From contig JAJBSZ010000445.1 in assembly GCA_020861125.1 (NCBI GenBank), positions 1 to 9,330 on the forward strand: a stretch of DNA of 9,330 bases, given 5' to 3'. The position numbers and the translations under genes were made by a program. Of the stretch, positions 1-6,565 are shown piece after piece. Position 1 is the stretch's first letter, and every line of letters starts with the position of its first letter. Below the pieces are notes generated by a model that saw only the letters and a program-made list of their open reading frames with translations, was not told the origin of the DNA and did not search any database. The stretch comes from Planctomycetota bacterium (lineage in GTDB: Bacteria > Planctomycetota > SZUA-567).

Positions 1-185
1 GAGGTGGTGCGCCCGTTCAGGCCTTCCTCGGTGATGCGGTAATTGGTGCGCAGCAGTTTGGACAGCACCCCGGGCCAGCGCACGTGGGACGGAAACCGCG
101 CCCCGTCGCCCCCGGGGACATACCCCCAGGTGTTGGAGTCGCCGTAGCACAGGATGCCCTTTTTAACCGCTTCTTCAAGTTCCAT
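1..185 (-). CDS. SGNH/GDSL-family esterase (arylesterase-like), 3' end outside window
   Basis: The first 61 codons of a minus-strand gene that leaves the window at its left edge. The N-terminus reads ILCYGDSNTWGY at about residues 11-22, which is SGNH block I with the nucleophile serine (S17) in a GDSN context. RWPGVL follows, then EEGLNGRTT at about 53-61, the block II glycine region. This spacing is typical of the compact arylesterase/acyltransferase branch (the Mycobacterium smegmatis MsAcT type), whose members hydrolyse or transfer short acyl esters. The catalytic Asp/His block V lies outside the window, so activity cannot be judged. The start is supported by a strong GGAGGAA site ending 3 nt before the ATG. 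No signal peptide is visible, so a cytoplasmic enzyme is likely. It lies 56 bp after the pyk stop on the same strand with no terminator between, suggesting co-transcription. The superfamily call is solid; the substrate is unknown. Confidence 0.85.
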   Translation of the reverse strand, partial: MELEEAVKKGILCYGDSNTWGYVPGGDGARFPSHVRWPGVLSKLLRTNYRITEEGLNGRTT

Positions 186-241
186 AACTTCCTCCGTGGT
201 GGCGGGCGGCCACCCGACCCGCGGGCGGCCGGCCCCCCGGG

Positions 242-1669
242 TTATTCGTCCGGTATCGTGGTGACGGTGATGGCATCGGCGGCGCCGACCTGGCCGAAGC
301 TGGTGCCGGAAATCACGATGATCCGATCGCCGGCCCGGACCAGACCGTGATCTTTCAAATATTTGGTCGACGCGACACTGAGCTCGTTGCGGCTGGCGAT
401 ATTGGGCGCGTGCACCGGCGTCACGCCCCAATAGAGGTGCAGCCGGCGCATGGCGGCGACGCTGGGGGTATAAGCGATGATCGGCACGAAGGGCCGCGCC
501 TTGGACATGAACAGGGCAGTGCCGCCGGTCTGGGTGTGCACCACCACCGCCTTGGCATCCAGGTTTTCCACCAGCTTCAGGGCCGCCCGGCCGAGAGCGT
601 CCTGCATCGGGTTTTCCGCCGACACCCCGCCCAGCCACTCCCAGTGGGGCGGGTGAATCTTCAAATACTTCTCCGTCTCCACCGCGATGGAAGACATCAT
701 CCGCACCGCTCCCACCGGGTCGACGCCGGCGGCGGTCTCGCCCGACAGCATCACCGCATCGGTGCCGTCAACAATGGCGTTGGCGACGTCCGACACCTCG
801 GCCCGGGTGGGGATGGCATTGGTGGTCATGGACTCCAGCATCTGGGTGGCGGTGATGACGTAGCGGTCGCAGGCATTGGCCAGCCGGATGAGCCGCTTCT
901 GCAGCATCGGCACCCGCGGCAACGGCATTTCAATGCCCAGATCGCCCCGCGCCACCATGATGCCGTCCGACCGCCTGACGATCTCGTCGATGCAGTCGAT
1001 GGCCTCCGGCTTCTCGATCTTGGCGATGACCCGGATCTTGGAATACGCCTTGGCCAAGGCCTCGCGCACCGGATCCATGTCCTCGGGCCGGCGGATAAAG
1101 GACAGGGCGACGAAATCCACCCCCTCGGCGATGCCGACCTTGAGGTCGTTCATGTCCTTTTCCGTCACCGATGGCGCCGACACGTCGACCCCGGGCAGGT
1201 TCATCCCCTTGTTGTTCTTGAGAATGCCGCCGCGCAACACCTTGGCCCTGATCTCGTCGCCGGAAGTGGACAGGACCTCCAGCTCCAGCTGGCCGTCGTC
1301 CAGCATGATGTGCTCGCCCGGCTTGACGTCCCGGGGCAACTGTTCGTACTGGGTCTGGAACTTCTCCGGCGTGCCCAACACCTCCTCGGAGGTGATGACC
1401 GTCTCGGCACCGGTCGCCAGTTCGATGGCGCCGTTTTCCATCTGGCCGACCCGAACCTTCGGGCCACACAAGTCCTGGAGGATAGCCACGTCCTGGCCAA
1501 CGGCCTGGGAGGCGAAACGGATGCGGGCGATGGCCTCGCGATGGGTCTCGTGGGTTCCGTGGGAAAAATTCAACCGGAAAACGTTCACGCCCGATGTGAT
1601 CAACTCGGCGATGGTTTCCTGGGAATCCGAAGCTGGCCCCAAGGTGGCCACGATCTTGGTATAACGCAT
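242..1669 (-). CDS. pyk: Pyruvate kinase
   Basis: Converts phosphoenolpyruvate and ADP to pyruvate and ATP, the last step of glycolysis, in the cytoplasm. The 475-residue product has the usual bacterial length and all hallmarks: RYTKIVATLGPAS at the N-terminus, VFRLNFSHG (substrate-contact R32), LQDLCGPKVRVG, the lid (B) domain around 75-165 with DDG and NNKGMNLPG, the signature VIAKIEKPEAI (catalytic K217, metal ligand E219), ARGDLG (metal ligand D243), TATQMLESM (T275) and PTRAEVSDVANAI. The C-terminal domain contains HTQTGGTA and ISGTSFGQ; allosteric control is possible but the effector cannot be read here. An in-frame ATG 25 codons upstream at 1744 was rejected, because the start at 1669 has AAGGAG eight bases upstream and begins at the conserved N-terminus. 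A perfect TATAAT lies about 90 bp upstream. It appears to be the first gene of a unit that continues into the SGNH esterase. Confidence 0.97.
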   Translation of the reverse strand: MRYTKIVATLGPASDSQETIAELITSGVNVFRLNFSHGTHETHREAIARIRFASQAVGQDVAILQDLCGPKVRVGQMENGAIELATGAETVITSEEVLGTPEKFQTQYEQLPRDVKPGEHIMLDDGQLELEVLSTSGDEIRAKVLRGGILKNNKGMNLPGVDVSAPSVTEKDMNDLKVGIAEGVDFVALSFIRRPEDMDPVREALAKAYSKIRVIAKIEKPEAIDCIDEIVRRSDGIMVARGDLGIEMPLPRVPMLQKRLIRLANACDRYVITATQMLESMTTNAIPTRAEVSDVANAIVDGTDAVMLSGETAAGVDPVGAVRMMSSIAVETEKYLKIHPPHWEWLGGVSAENPMQDALGRAALKLVENLDAKAVVVHTQTGGTALFMSKARPFVPIIAYTPSVAAMRRLHLYWGVTPVHAPNIASRNELSVASTKYLKDHGLVRAGDRIIVISGTSFGQVGAADAITVTTIPDE

Positions 1670-1758
1670 GGAACGGTCTCCTTGCCTACAGGCAGTGCGG
1701 CCGCGTGCGATCCCCTCGGTCGCCATGGCGCCGCTGGCGGTCAAGCAACTCCGGTCGG

Positions 1759-1764
1759 ATTATA
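1759..1764 (-). promoter_or_regulatory. Candidate -10 box of the pyk promoter
   Basis: An exact TATAAT reads leftward from 1764 to 1759, about 90 bp upstream of the pyk start. At 17 bp spacing the -35 position reads ACCGGT, a poor match, so this is either a weak or activator-dependent sigma70-type promoter or a chance match. The predicted start near 1752 would give a leader of about 80 nt. Confidence 0.5.
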
Positions 1765-1796
1765 GCCGATCTTCCCCCGCTACCGGTACCGAAAAG

Positions 1797-1831
1797 TTTA
1801 CCCGCCTCGCTCTTGCGTCCTGGCGGGTAAA
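1797..1831. repeat. Perfect 10 bp inverted repeat in the divergent intergenic region
   Basis: TTTACCCGCC at 1797-1806 and its exact reverse complement GGCGGGTAAA at 1822-1831 are separated by 15 bp, so the half-site centres are 25 bp apart. The right arm lies between the candidate -35 and -10 boxes of the rightward operon. No T-tract follows on either strand, and no transcription unit is expected to end between two divergent genes. An operator for a dimeric regulator is therefore more plausible than a terminator. The cognate regulator is not in the window. Confidence 0.5.
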
Positions 1832-1840
1832 ACATATTAT
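1813..1840 (+). promoter_or_regulatory. Candidate promoter of the GH20-like/DUF4416/CYTH/thiC operon
   Basis: TTGCGT (1813-1818) and TATTAT (1835-1840, five of six matches to the -10 consensus) are 16 bp apart. Transcription would begin near 1847, leaving a leader of about 44 nt before the ATG at 1891. It overlaps the inverted repeat at 1797-1831, which would place that repeat well for repression. This also argues against a TTG start at 1852, which would lie only about 5 nt inside the transcript. Confidence 0.5.
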
Positions 1841-1890
1841 TTGGTAACTCCTTGCAATTCCCGGAAGGGAATAGAAACGGCAGCGGCTTC

Positions 1891-3639
1891 ATGTTGGAAC
1901 TGCAACAGACACTGGCCAATCTGGCTCCGAGAGTAACCCAATGCATGACGCTCCCGGGGGAATACAACCCCCGGCGGGGGTTGGCCATTTATGCTCTGCC
2001 GGCTTCCGGGTATTCGCCGGCCTCGCCCGGCGTTGTCCTCGGGGAAGCTCTGGCGGCCCGCAGCGGTCTCGGCTGCACCCTTCTCGAAGGCATTCCGGCC
2101 CGCATCCCCGAGGGCGCGGTGGTGGTTGGCGATTACAACCTGCTCCGCGCCAACCGGCCGGACCTCATCGCCGACATTCCCGAACTGCGGGAACCCGGCC
2201 AGTACGCCGTCCGCCTCGGCCACCACGCCCTCGTTACCGCCCCGACGGGCGAAGGTCTGGCCACCGGCATGCAGACCCTGGCGATGATGGTGCTCCGCCA
2301 TGCGGAAAATACCCTGCCCGGCGCCCTGGTGATCGACGCTCCCCTCTGCAGTTCCCGCGGCCTGGCGGTAGAGGTGCGGAGCGGGGAACTGGGCGTCAAC
2401 CTCCTGATGCAGATGGTTTCGTTTGCCGCCACCTTCAAGGCCAACCGGCTGCACCTGATCCTGGGCGACGACTTCGACCCCGGCCGGGAAATTCCCGGCG
2501 TGGAAGCCTTCACCGCCGCCTGCGCCTCCTTCGGCATCGGCATCGGGGTGCGGCTGCCCTGGCTTGGCCGAATTCTCTCCGGGCAGAAAACCGTCGGCGA
2601 AATCTGGAGCAATATCCGGGCCGTGGCCCGGGTGTTCGGCGCGAGCGAGGCGGCGCTGGACGATCCGGCGCCACCGGATCCGCCGGAGGAGGTGTGCCAG
2701 CGGATCGTCGATTCCCTGATGCGGGGCGAAGTCGGGTTGCGGACATTTTCCCTGGACGCCTGGATTCTGGCCAATGCCGTTTGCCGCATCGCCGACCTCC
2801 GGGCCATGGGCGTGTCCGGCTGGTACCGGATGCACGAAGCCGCCATCCTGCCGCCGCCGCAACTGGACGGCCTGCCCGTCCGCCTCGACATCCAGGCGCC
2901 CGTGCCCGGGTTTTCCGCCAAAAGCCTGGACGCCTATTTCCAGCGCCTCGATGCCGCCACCACCTGGCTGTTTCGGCGCGAACGGCGGAAGATGTTCGTC
3001 TCCTTCCGGAATATCGGGGTCAGCCACCTGTGGCAGAACATGCTCTATCCCGCCGCCACCGGGCTAATCGCCGCCTGGGGCCGGCCGGAACAGGCCGAAC
3101 AGTGCGCCTGGGTGTTTGCCAATCTCCTCTACGGAGAGTCGGCGGTGCCGATCATGGATATGTGGGACACGGTCGCCAGCGCCTTTCCGGCACACCTCAG
3201 CCCGGCCGACGAGACCGTCCTGCGGCAAACCGCCTACGGCGCCTGGCCGGAGGAGGACGGCTTCCGGGTTCTGGCGGCGGTGGACTGGGCGGAAGTAGCC
3301 ACCAATGTCCGGGCCGCCGCCGAAACGCTCAAAGCCACCGTCGACGGGTTGTCCCGCAACGCCGGCACCCTCACCGGCGCCCGCCTCGCCCTCTACGCCC
3401 TGTCGTGGCTGCACTGTTTCCATGCCCTCCTGCCGGAATTGGAGCGGCGGCGGAGCGCGCACTACGACGAGGACGGCCGGACCGAACCGATCGCCAAGGA
3501 CCTCTACACCGCCTTCCTCGTCTGGCAAACCCAACTGCGGGAAATGGTGGCGGATTCCGGCCTGGAACTGCCGGAGATGGACCAGGTGGAATCCATGGGC
3601 CTGCGGCTCAAAGGCCTGTGCGAAGGAATTTTCGAATAA
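1891..3639 (+). CDS. Unassigned protein with GH20 (beta-hexosaminidase)-like N-terminal half
   Basis: A 582-residue protein that I cannot assign to a characterised enzyme. Residues about 75-160 resemble the non-catalytic second domain of GH20 hexosaminidases and its junction with the barrel: GQYAVRLG, then EGLATGMQTLAMMV, then VIDAP and SSRGLAVEVRSGELG. The run FKANRLHLILGDDF (182-195) looks like the first barrel strands. The expected catalytic Asp-Glu pair is not seen, and residues about 250-582 are mostly helical-looking and match nothing I recognise. A non-catalytic or sugar-binding role is therefore as likely as hydrolysis. No signal peptide or membrane segment is visible, so it is probably cytoplasmic. 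The ATG at 1891 was chosen over a TTG at 1852, which lacks a ribosome site and sits at the predicted transcript start; the nearest purine-rich run (GGAAGGGA) is about 20 nt upstream of 1891, so the start is uncertain. It is first of four same-strand genes. Confidence 0.75.
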   Translation: MLELQQTLANLAPRVTQCMTLPGEYNPRRGLAIYALPASGYSPASPGVVLGEALAARSGLGCTLLEGIPARIPEGAVVVGDYNLLRANRPDLIADIPELREPGQYAVRLGHHALVTAPTGEGLATGMQTLAMMVLRHAENTLPGALVIDAPLCSSRGLAVEVRSGELGVNLLMQMVSFAATFKANRLHLILGDDFDPGREIPGVEAFTAACASFGIGIGVRLPWLGRILSGQKTVGEIWSNIRAVARVFGASEAALDDPAPPDPPEEVCQRIVDSLMRGEVGLRTFSLDAWILANAVCRIADLRAMGVSGWYRMHEAAILPPPQLDGLPVRLDIQAPVPGFSAKSLDAYFQRLDAATTWLFRRERRKMFVSFRNIGVSHLWQNMLYPAATGLIAAWGRPEQAEQCAWVFANLLYGESAVPIMDMWDTVASAFPAHLSPADETVLRQTAYGAWPEEDGFRVLAAVDWAEVATNVRAAAETLKATVDGLSRNAGTLTGARLALYALSWLHCFHALLPELERRRSAHYDEDGRTEPIAKDLYTAFLVWQTQLREMVADSGLELPEMDQVESMGLRLKGLCEGIFE

Positions 3640-3680
3640 ACCGCCTTCCCCGGCGGCAGACCTCGGCGGACCGAACTTCC

Positions 3681-4217
3681 ATGGCGATTGCGAACCGCAG
3701 CGAAGCTGCCTGTTTTCTGGTGGGAATCCTTGCCGCCGGCCGGCGCGAACTGGCGGCGGCGGCCGAGGCCGTGACGGAGCGGTTCGGTCCGGCGGACCGG
3801 GGCAGCCGCGTCTGGCCCTTCGACAGCACCGCCTACTACCGGGACGAACTCGGTGACCGCCCGCTGCGGGCTTTCCTCGCCTCTGCCGCTCCGTTCGACA
3901 CCACCCGCCTGTCGGAGCGAAAGCTGGCCAGCAATTCCCTGGAAAACGAACTCGCCCGCCGCCTCGGCGGGCCCAGCCGGCGGCCGGTGAACCTCGATCC
4001 CGGCTACCTGACCCTGGCCAAGCTGGTCTTGGCCAGCGCCAAGAACTACGCCCACCGCATCCACCTCCGGGACGGCATCTTCGCCGAGGTGACGCTGCAG
4101 TACCGCCACGGCGCCTGGCGCTCGTTGCCCTGGACCTTTCCCGATTACGCCTCGGGCCGGTATGACGGCTTTCTTCTCGACCTGCGCCGGAGCCTCGCGC
4201 GGCGGCCGGCCGGGTGA
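3681..4217 (+). CDS. DUF4416 family protein
   Basis: A 178-residue protein whose whole length fits DUF4416, a family of unknown function. Recognisable blocks in order: VGILAAG (14-20), RFGPAD (34-39), FDSTAYYRDELG (47-58), KLASNSLENELA (81-92), PVNLDPGYLTLAKLVLASAKN (102-122, the best conserved stretch), HRIHLRDGIFAEVTL (125-139) and WTFPDY (151-156). The many conserved polar residues (D106, K114, K121, H125, E136) suggest a binding or catalytic surface, but no reaction is known. No signal peptide or transmembrane helix is evident. It starts 41 bp after the preceding stop, with only a weak upstream purine run (GGCGGA). Its TGA overlaps a possible GTG start (GTGA at 4214) for a longer form of the next gene. 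Family assignment is from remembered conservation and is fairly confident. Confidence 0.85.
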   Translation: MAIANRSEAACFLVGILAAGRRELAAAAEAVTERFGPADRGSRVWPFDSTAYYRDELGDRPLRAFLASAAPFDTTRLSERKLASNSLENELARRLGGPSRRPVNLDPGYLTLAKLVLASAKNYAHRIHLRDGIFAEVTLQYRHGAWRSLPWTFPDYASGRYDGFLLDLRRSLARRPAG

Positions 4218-4227
4218 CTGCCGGGCT

Positions 4228-4269
4228 GGCGGAAGCGGGAATCCCCTGTACACGGCCGGCGGAAGCGGG
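4228..4269 (+). repeat. 12 bp direct repeat in the DUF4416-CYTH gap
   Basis: GGCGGAAGCGGG occurs at 4228-4239 and again at 4258-4269, exactly 30 bp apart, within the 107 bp between the DUF4416 stop and the preferred CYTH start. Flanking bases match only partly. Chance is plausible in such GC-rich DNA, and no function is claimed. Confidence 0.4.
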
Positions 4270-4324
4270 TAGGATCTTCCGAAAAAGAGGTCCGCCCAGC
4301 GGCAGGATGCCGGGAGTTCAGCCC

Positions 4325-4981
4325 ATGCCCCGAGAAACCGAAGCCAAGATCAAGGTCCATAATCTGGAGCCCTACCGCGCCACCCTCGACCAGTTGGGCG
4401 CCGCCAACGAGGGCGAATGCCTGGAGCGCAACTGGGTGTTCGACACCGCCCTGGGCGATCTGCGGGGCGACGGCATCCTCCTCCGCATCCGCAACACCGG
4501 CGGTCCCGGCGGGGTGCTGACGGTGAAACGCCGGGTGCAGGGCGGCGAGTTCAAGACCCGCGAGGAGATCGAGTCCATGGTGGACTCCACCGAGGACCTG
4601 ATGCGGCAGCTGGAGATCGTCGGGTTTCAGGTGAAGTGGGTCTATGAGAAATACCGGGAAACCTGGATCTGGCGCGACTGCGTGGTGACCCTGGACGAGT
4701 GCCCCGAGATCGGGTACTTTATCGAGATCGAGGGCTCGCCCGGCGGCATCCGCAGCGTCGCCGCCGAATTGGGGCTGGATCCCAACCAGCACATCGCCGA
4801 CACCTATCTCGGCCTGTGGCAGAAGTTTCTCGAGGAAAACGGCGAAGCGCCGCGCAACATGATCTTTACCCGGGAAAAAACGGAGGAATATCGCCGGCGT
4901 TCCACCACTGTCGTTTTCCGCCGGGAGAACGGCTCCCGCCCCTCCCCCTATGCCGGAAGCATGAAAGAACGGAAACCATGA
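4325..4981 (+). CDS. CYTH-domain protein (class IV adenylate cyclase CyaB / thiamine triphosphatase superfamily)
   Basis: A 218-residue member of the triphosphate tunnel metalloenzymes, which bind triphosphate or polyphosphate substrates with Mg2+ or Mn2+ inside a beta-barrel. Diagnostic ExExK is ETEAK (E4, E6, K8). Further tunnel residues follow in the expected order: LLRIR (R54, R56), LTVKRR (K68), TREEIES (78-84), YEKYRETW (K109, R111), TLDECPEIG (D124), YFIEIEG (E134, E136) and ADTYLGLW near the end of the domain. Residues about 172-218 form a charged extension of no clear type. CyaB-like cyclases, thiamine triphosphatases and inorganic triphosphatases share these residues, so the substrate is open. 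The ATG at 4325 has GGGAG eight bases upstream and puts ExExK at the N-terminus; alternatives are ATG 4307 and GTG 4214, the latter overlapping the previous stop. Its TGA overlaps the thiC start (ATGA), implying translational coupling. Confidence 0.88.
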   Translation: MPRETEAKIKVHNLEPYRATLDQLGAANEGECLERNWVFDTALGDLRGDGILLRIRNTGGPGGVLTVKRRVQGGEFKTREEIESMVDSTEDLMRQLEIVGFQVKWVYEKYRETWIWRDCVVTLDECPEIGYFIEIEGSPGGIRSVAAELGLDPNQHIADTYLGLWQKFLEENGEAPRNMIFTREKTEEYRRRSTTVVFRRENGSRPSPYAGSMKERKP

Positions 4982-6255
4982 CCCTGATTGAAAAACTCCG
5001 TGCCGGAGAGACCGATCCCCGGCTCGCCGCCACCGCCCGCCAGGAATCCATCTGCGAAGCGGATCTCGCCGCAGGCCTCCGGGACGGCACCATCGTCATT
5101 CCCTGGGCGGAAGGCCACGACCTCGGCCGGCCCATCGCCGTGGGCAAGGGCTGCCGGGTCAAGGTTAACGCCAACATCGGCACCAGCCCGGACAAGTCCG
5201 GAGTGGAGGAGGAGCTGGTGAAACTGCGGGCGGCCGTGGACGCCGGCGCCGACGCGGTGATGGACCTCTCCACCGGCGGCGACATCCGCGCCATCCGCCA
5301 GCGCATCCGCGAAGAGTGTCCGGTATCCCTTGGCAGCGTGCCCATGTACGAGGCCGCCTTCATGGCGGTGCAACGGGGTGAACCGTTCCGGAAGATGACG
5401 GAAAAGGACATGCTGGAGGCGGTGCGCCTGCATGTCGAAGACGGGGTCGACTTCGTCACCGTCCACTGCGGCATCACCAGGGCCGCCGTGGATTTTGTCC
5501 GGGAAAACACCCGGGTCTGCGGCATCACCAGCCGGGGCGGGTCCCTTCTCGCCCGCTGGATGGTGGCCAACAACCAGGAAAATCCGCTCTACACCCACTT
5601 CGACGAGGTGGTGGATCTCTGTAAATCGCGGGACGTGGCCCTATCCCTCGGCGACGCCCTCCGGCCGGGGGCCCTGGCCGATGCCGGCGACCGGGCCCAG
5701 ATCCACGAACTCTACACCCTCGGCGAACTGGCCCGCCGGGCTCGCGCCCGGGGCTGTCAGGTGTTTATCGAAGGCCCGGGCCATGTGCCCTTCAACCAGA
5801 TCGTCGCCCAGATGCAACTGGAAAAGATCGCCTGCGACAACGCGCCGTTCTATGTGCTCGGTCCCCTGGTCACCGACGTCGCCCCGGGCTACGACCACCT
5901 CGTCGGCGCCATCGGCGGCACCCTGGCCGCCACCGCCGGCGCCGATTTCCTCTGCTACGTCACCCCGGCCGAGCACCTGCGGCTGCCCGACGCCGCCGAC
6001 GTCCGGGCCGGCGTCATCGCCTCGCGCATCGCCGCCCACGCCGCCGACATCGCCAACGGCATCCCCGGCGCGCGGGATTGGGACGACGCCATGAGCCGGG
6101 CGCGCAAGGCGCGGGACTGGGAACGCCAGTTCGAGCTGGCCATCGACCCGGAATTGGCCCGGGCCAGCCGGGCCCAGGCCCAGCCCAAAAACGAAAGCGT
6201 GTGCTCGATGTGCGGCGAGTTCTGCGCCCTGCGGGACGAGGATGAACTTTTCTAA
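4978..6255 (+). CDS. thiC: Phosphomethylpyrimidine synthase (ThiC)
   Basis: A radical-SAM enzyme that rearranges 5-aminoimidazole ribotide into HMP phosphate, the pyrimidine half of thiamine. The 425-residue product is the short form, without the N-terminal extension of the E. coli enzyme. Blocks: KVNANIGTSPD (62-72), DAVMDLSTGGDI (92-103), VPMYEA (121-126), DFVTVHCGIT (158-167), SRGGSL (185-190), NQENPLY (199-205), LSLGDALRPG (222-231), FIEGPGHVP (263-271), VLGPLVTDVAPGYDH (293-307) and CYVTPAEHL (326-334). The C-terminal cluster motif is CSMCGEFC (C409, C412, C416), spacing CX2CX3C, one residue shorter than the CX2CX4C of the long form. Its ATG lies inside the upstream stop (ATGA) and its own ribosome site is weak, consistent with coupled translation. 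No TPP riboswitch is seen upstream. The anaerobic paralogue BzaF (5-hydroxybenzimidazole synthase, cobalamin pathway) is the main alternative and cannot be excluded by eye. Confidence 0.93.
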   Translation: MTLIEKLRAGETDPRLAATARQESICEADLAAGLRDGTIVIPWAEGHDLGRPIAVGKGCRVKVNANIGTSPDKSGVEEELVKLRAAVDAGADAVMDLSTGGDIRAIRQRIREECPVSLGSVPMYEAAFMAVQRGEPFRKMTEKDMLEAVRLHVEDGVDFVTVHCGITRAAVDFVRENTRVCGITSRGGSLLARWMVANNQENPLYTHFDEVVDLCKSRDVALSLGDALRPGALADAGDRAQIHELYTLGELARRARARGCQVFIEGPGHVPFNQIVAQMQLEKIACDNAPFYVLGPLVTDVAPGYDHLVGAIGGTLAATAGADFLCYVTPAEHLRLPDAADVRAGVIASRIAAHAADIANGIPGARDWDDAMSRARKARDWERQFELAIDPELARASRAQAQPKNESVCSMCGEFCALRDEDELF

Positions 6256-6450
6256 GTAGTACAGGTATAGGTTACCGGATCGTCCGCGCCCGCGGCGGCA
6301 CTTGCGGCCGAGCCACTTTTCCTTGCTGGACGCGGGTCGGGGCTACCCTATGACGGTAGTACCAACCCGGAACGGTGGCGCTATCGGCCGGTGGAATTCC
6401 CCGGGGGTTGCCGGCCGGCCGCCATTGCCGGGGGCGGGCCGGGAGGCAAA

Positions 6451-6476
6451 GGACGCCGGCGGCACCGCCGGCGCCC
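6451..6476 (+). repeat. GC-rich hairpin, 12 bp arms, 2 bp centre
   Basis: The arms GGACGCCGGCGG (6451-6462) and CCGCCGGCGCCC (6465-6476) pair at 11 of 12 positions around CA. In RNA the innermost pairs would open to form the loop. No T-run follows, so it is not a standard intrinsic terminator. It could insulate thiC from the lipoprotein promoter or protect a 3' end. Confidence 0.5.
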
Positions 6477-6497
6477 GGTCCTGACAACAATTATTAC

Positions 6498-6526
6498 TTG
6501 CAATGGGCTGGTTTAGCCGATAGTAT
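6498..6526 (+). promoter_or_regulatory. Candidate sigma70-type promoter of the lipoprotein gene
   Basis: TTGCAA (6498-6503) and TAGTAT (6521-6526) are separated by exactly 17 bp in a locally AT-rich patch within GC-rich DNA; each hexamer matches the consensus at four of six positions. The expected start near 6533 leaves about 33 nt before the ATG at 6566, with AGGTGG (6553-6558) as ribosome site seven bases from the start. Confidence 0.55.
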
Positions 6527-6565
6527 GAAAGCAGGTGGGCGTACAGGGAGAAAGGTGGTTTCGCC

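Larger units (their letters stand above)
6256..6565. other. 310 bp non-coding gap with stem-loops
   Basis: No convincing gene is present: the short frames have no ribosome site and atypical composition. There is an interrupted stem-loop at about 6333-6369 (CGGGT pairing with ACCCG, inner stem CTACC/GGTAG around a 7-nt loop), a strong hairpin at 6451-6476 and a promoter candidate at 6498-6526. No T-tract terminator was found directly after thiC. Confidence 0.5.

Noticed and set aside
202..230. Direct repeat of GCGGGCGGCC in the pyk-esterase gap as a terminator or regulatory repeat
   Set aside because: The two copies are direct, not inverted, no T-tract follows, and such GC-rich 10-mers recur by chance in this composition.
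347..1765. Long open frame of 472 codons on the plus strand opposite pyk
   Set aside because: It is the complement of a conserved, motif-complete pyruvate kinase. Its His/Arg/Gly-rich product has no family resemblance and arises from GC-rich codon bias.
1852..1890. Upstream TTG start adding 13 residues to the GH20-like protein
   Set aside because: No ribosome site precedes it, it begins about 5 nt into the predicted transcript, and the added residues look like leader sequence.
1837..3027. Minus-strand open frame of 396 codons opposite the GH20-like gene
   Set aside because: Low-complexity Gly/Ala/Arg-rich product with no start signals; it is an antisense shadow of a plus-strand gene.
1941..4217. 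Very long plus-strand frame through the GH20-like gene into DUF4416
   Set aside because: Only its last 178 codons (from ATG 3681) resemble a protein family. The upstream part is an Arg/Pro-rich shifted reading of the GH20-like gene.
4214..4324. GTG start overlapping the DUF4416 stop, adding 37 residues to the CYTH protein
   Set aside because: The overlap is attractive, but the ExExK motif is expected at the N-terminus and the ATG at 4325 has a properly spaced GGGAG. It remains a possible alternative start.
4870..4980. TPP riboswitch upstream of thiC
   Set aside because: The region is coding for the CYTH protein up to the thiC start, and the CUGAGA and ACCUGAU core elements are not present there or in the leader at 1841-1890.
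6302..6484. Small plus-strand frame of 60 codons after thiC
   Set aside because: No ribosome site, Gly/Arg/Pro-rich shadow composition, and it runs through the hairpin at 6451-6476.
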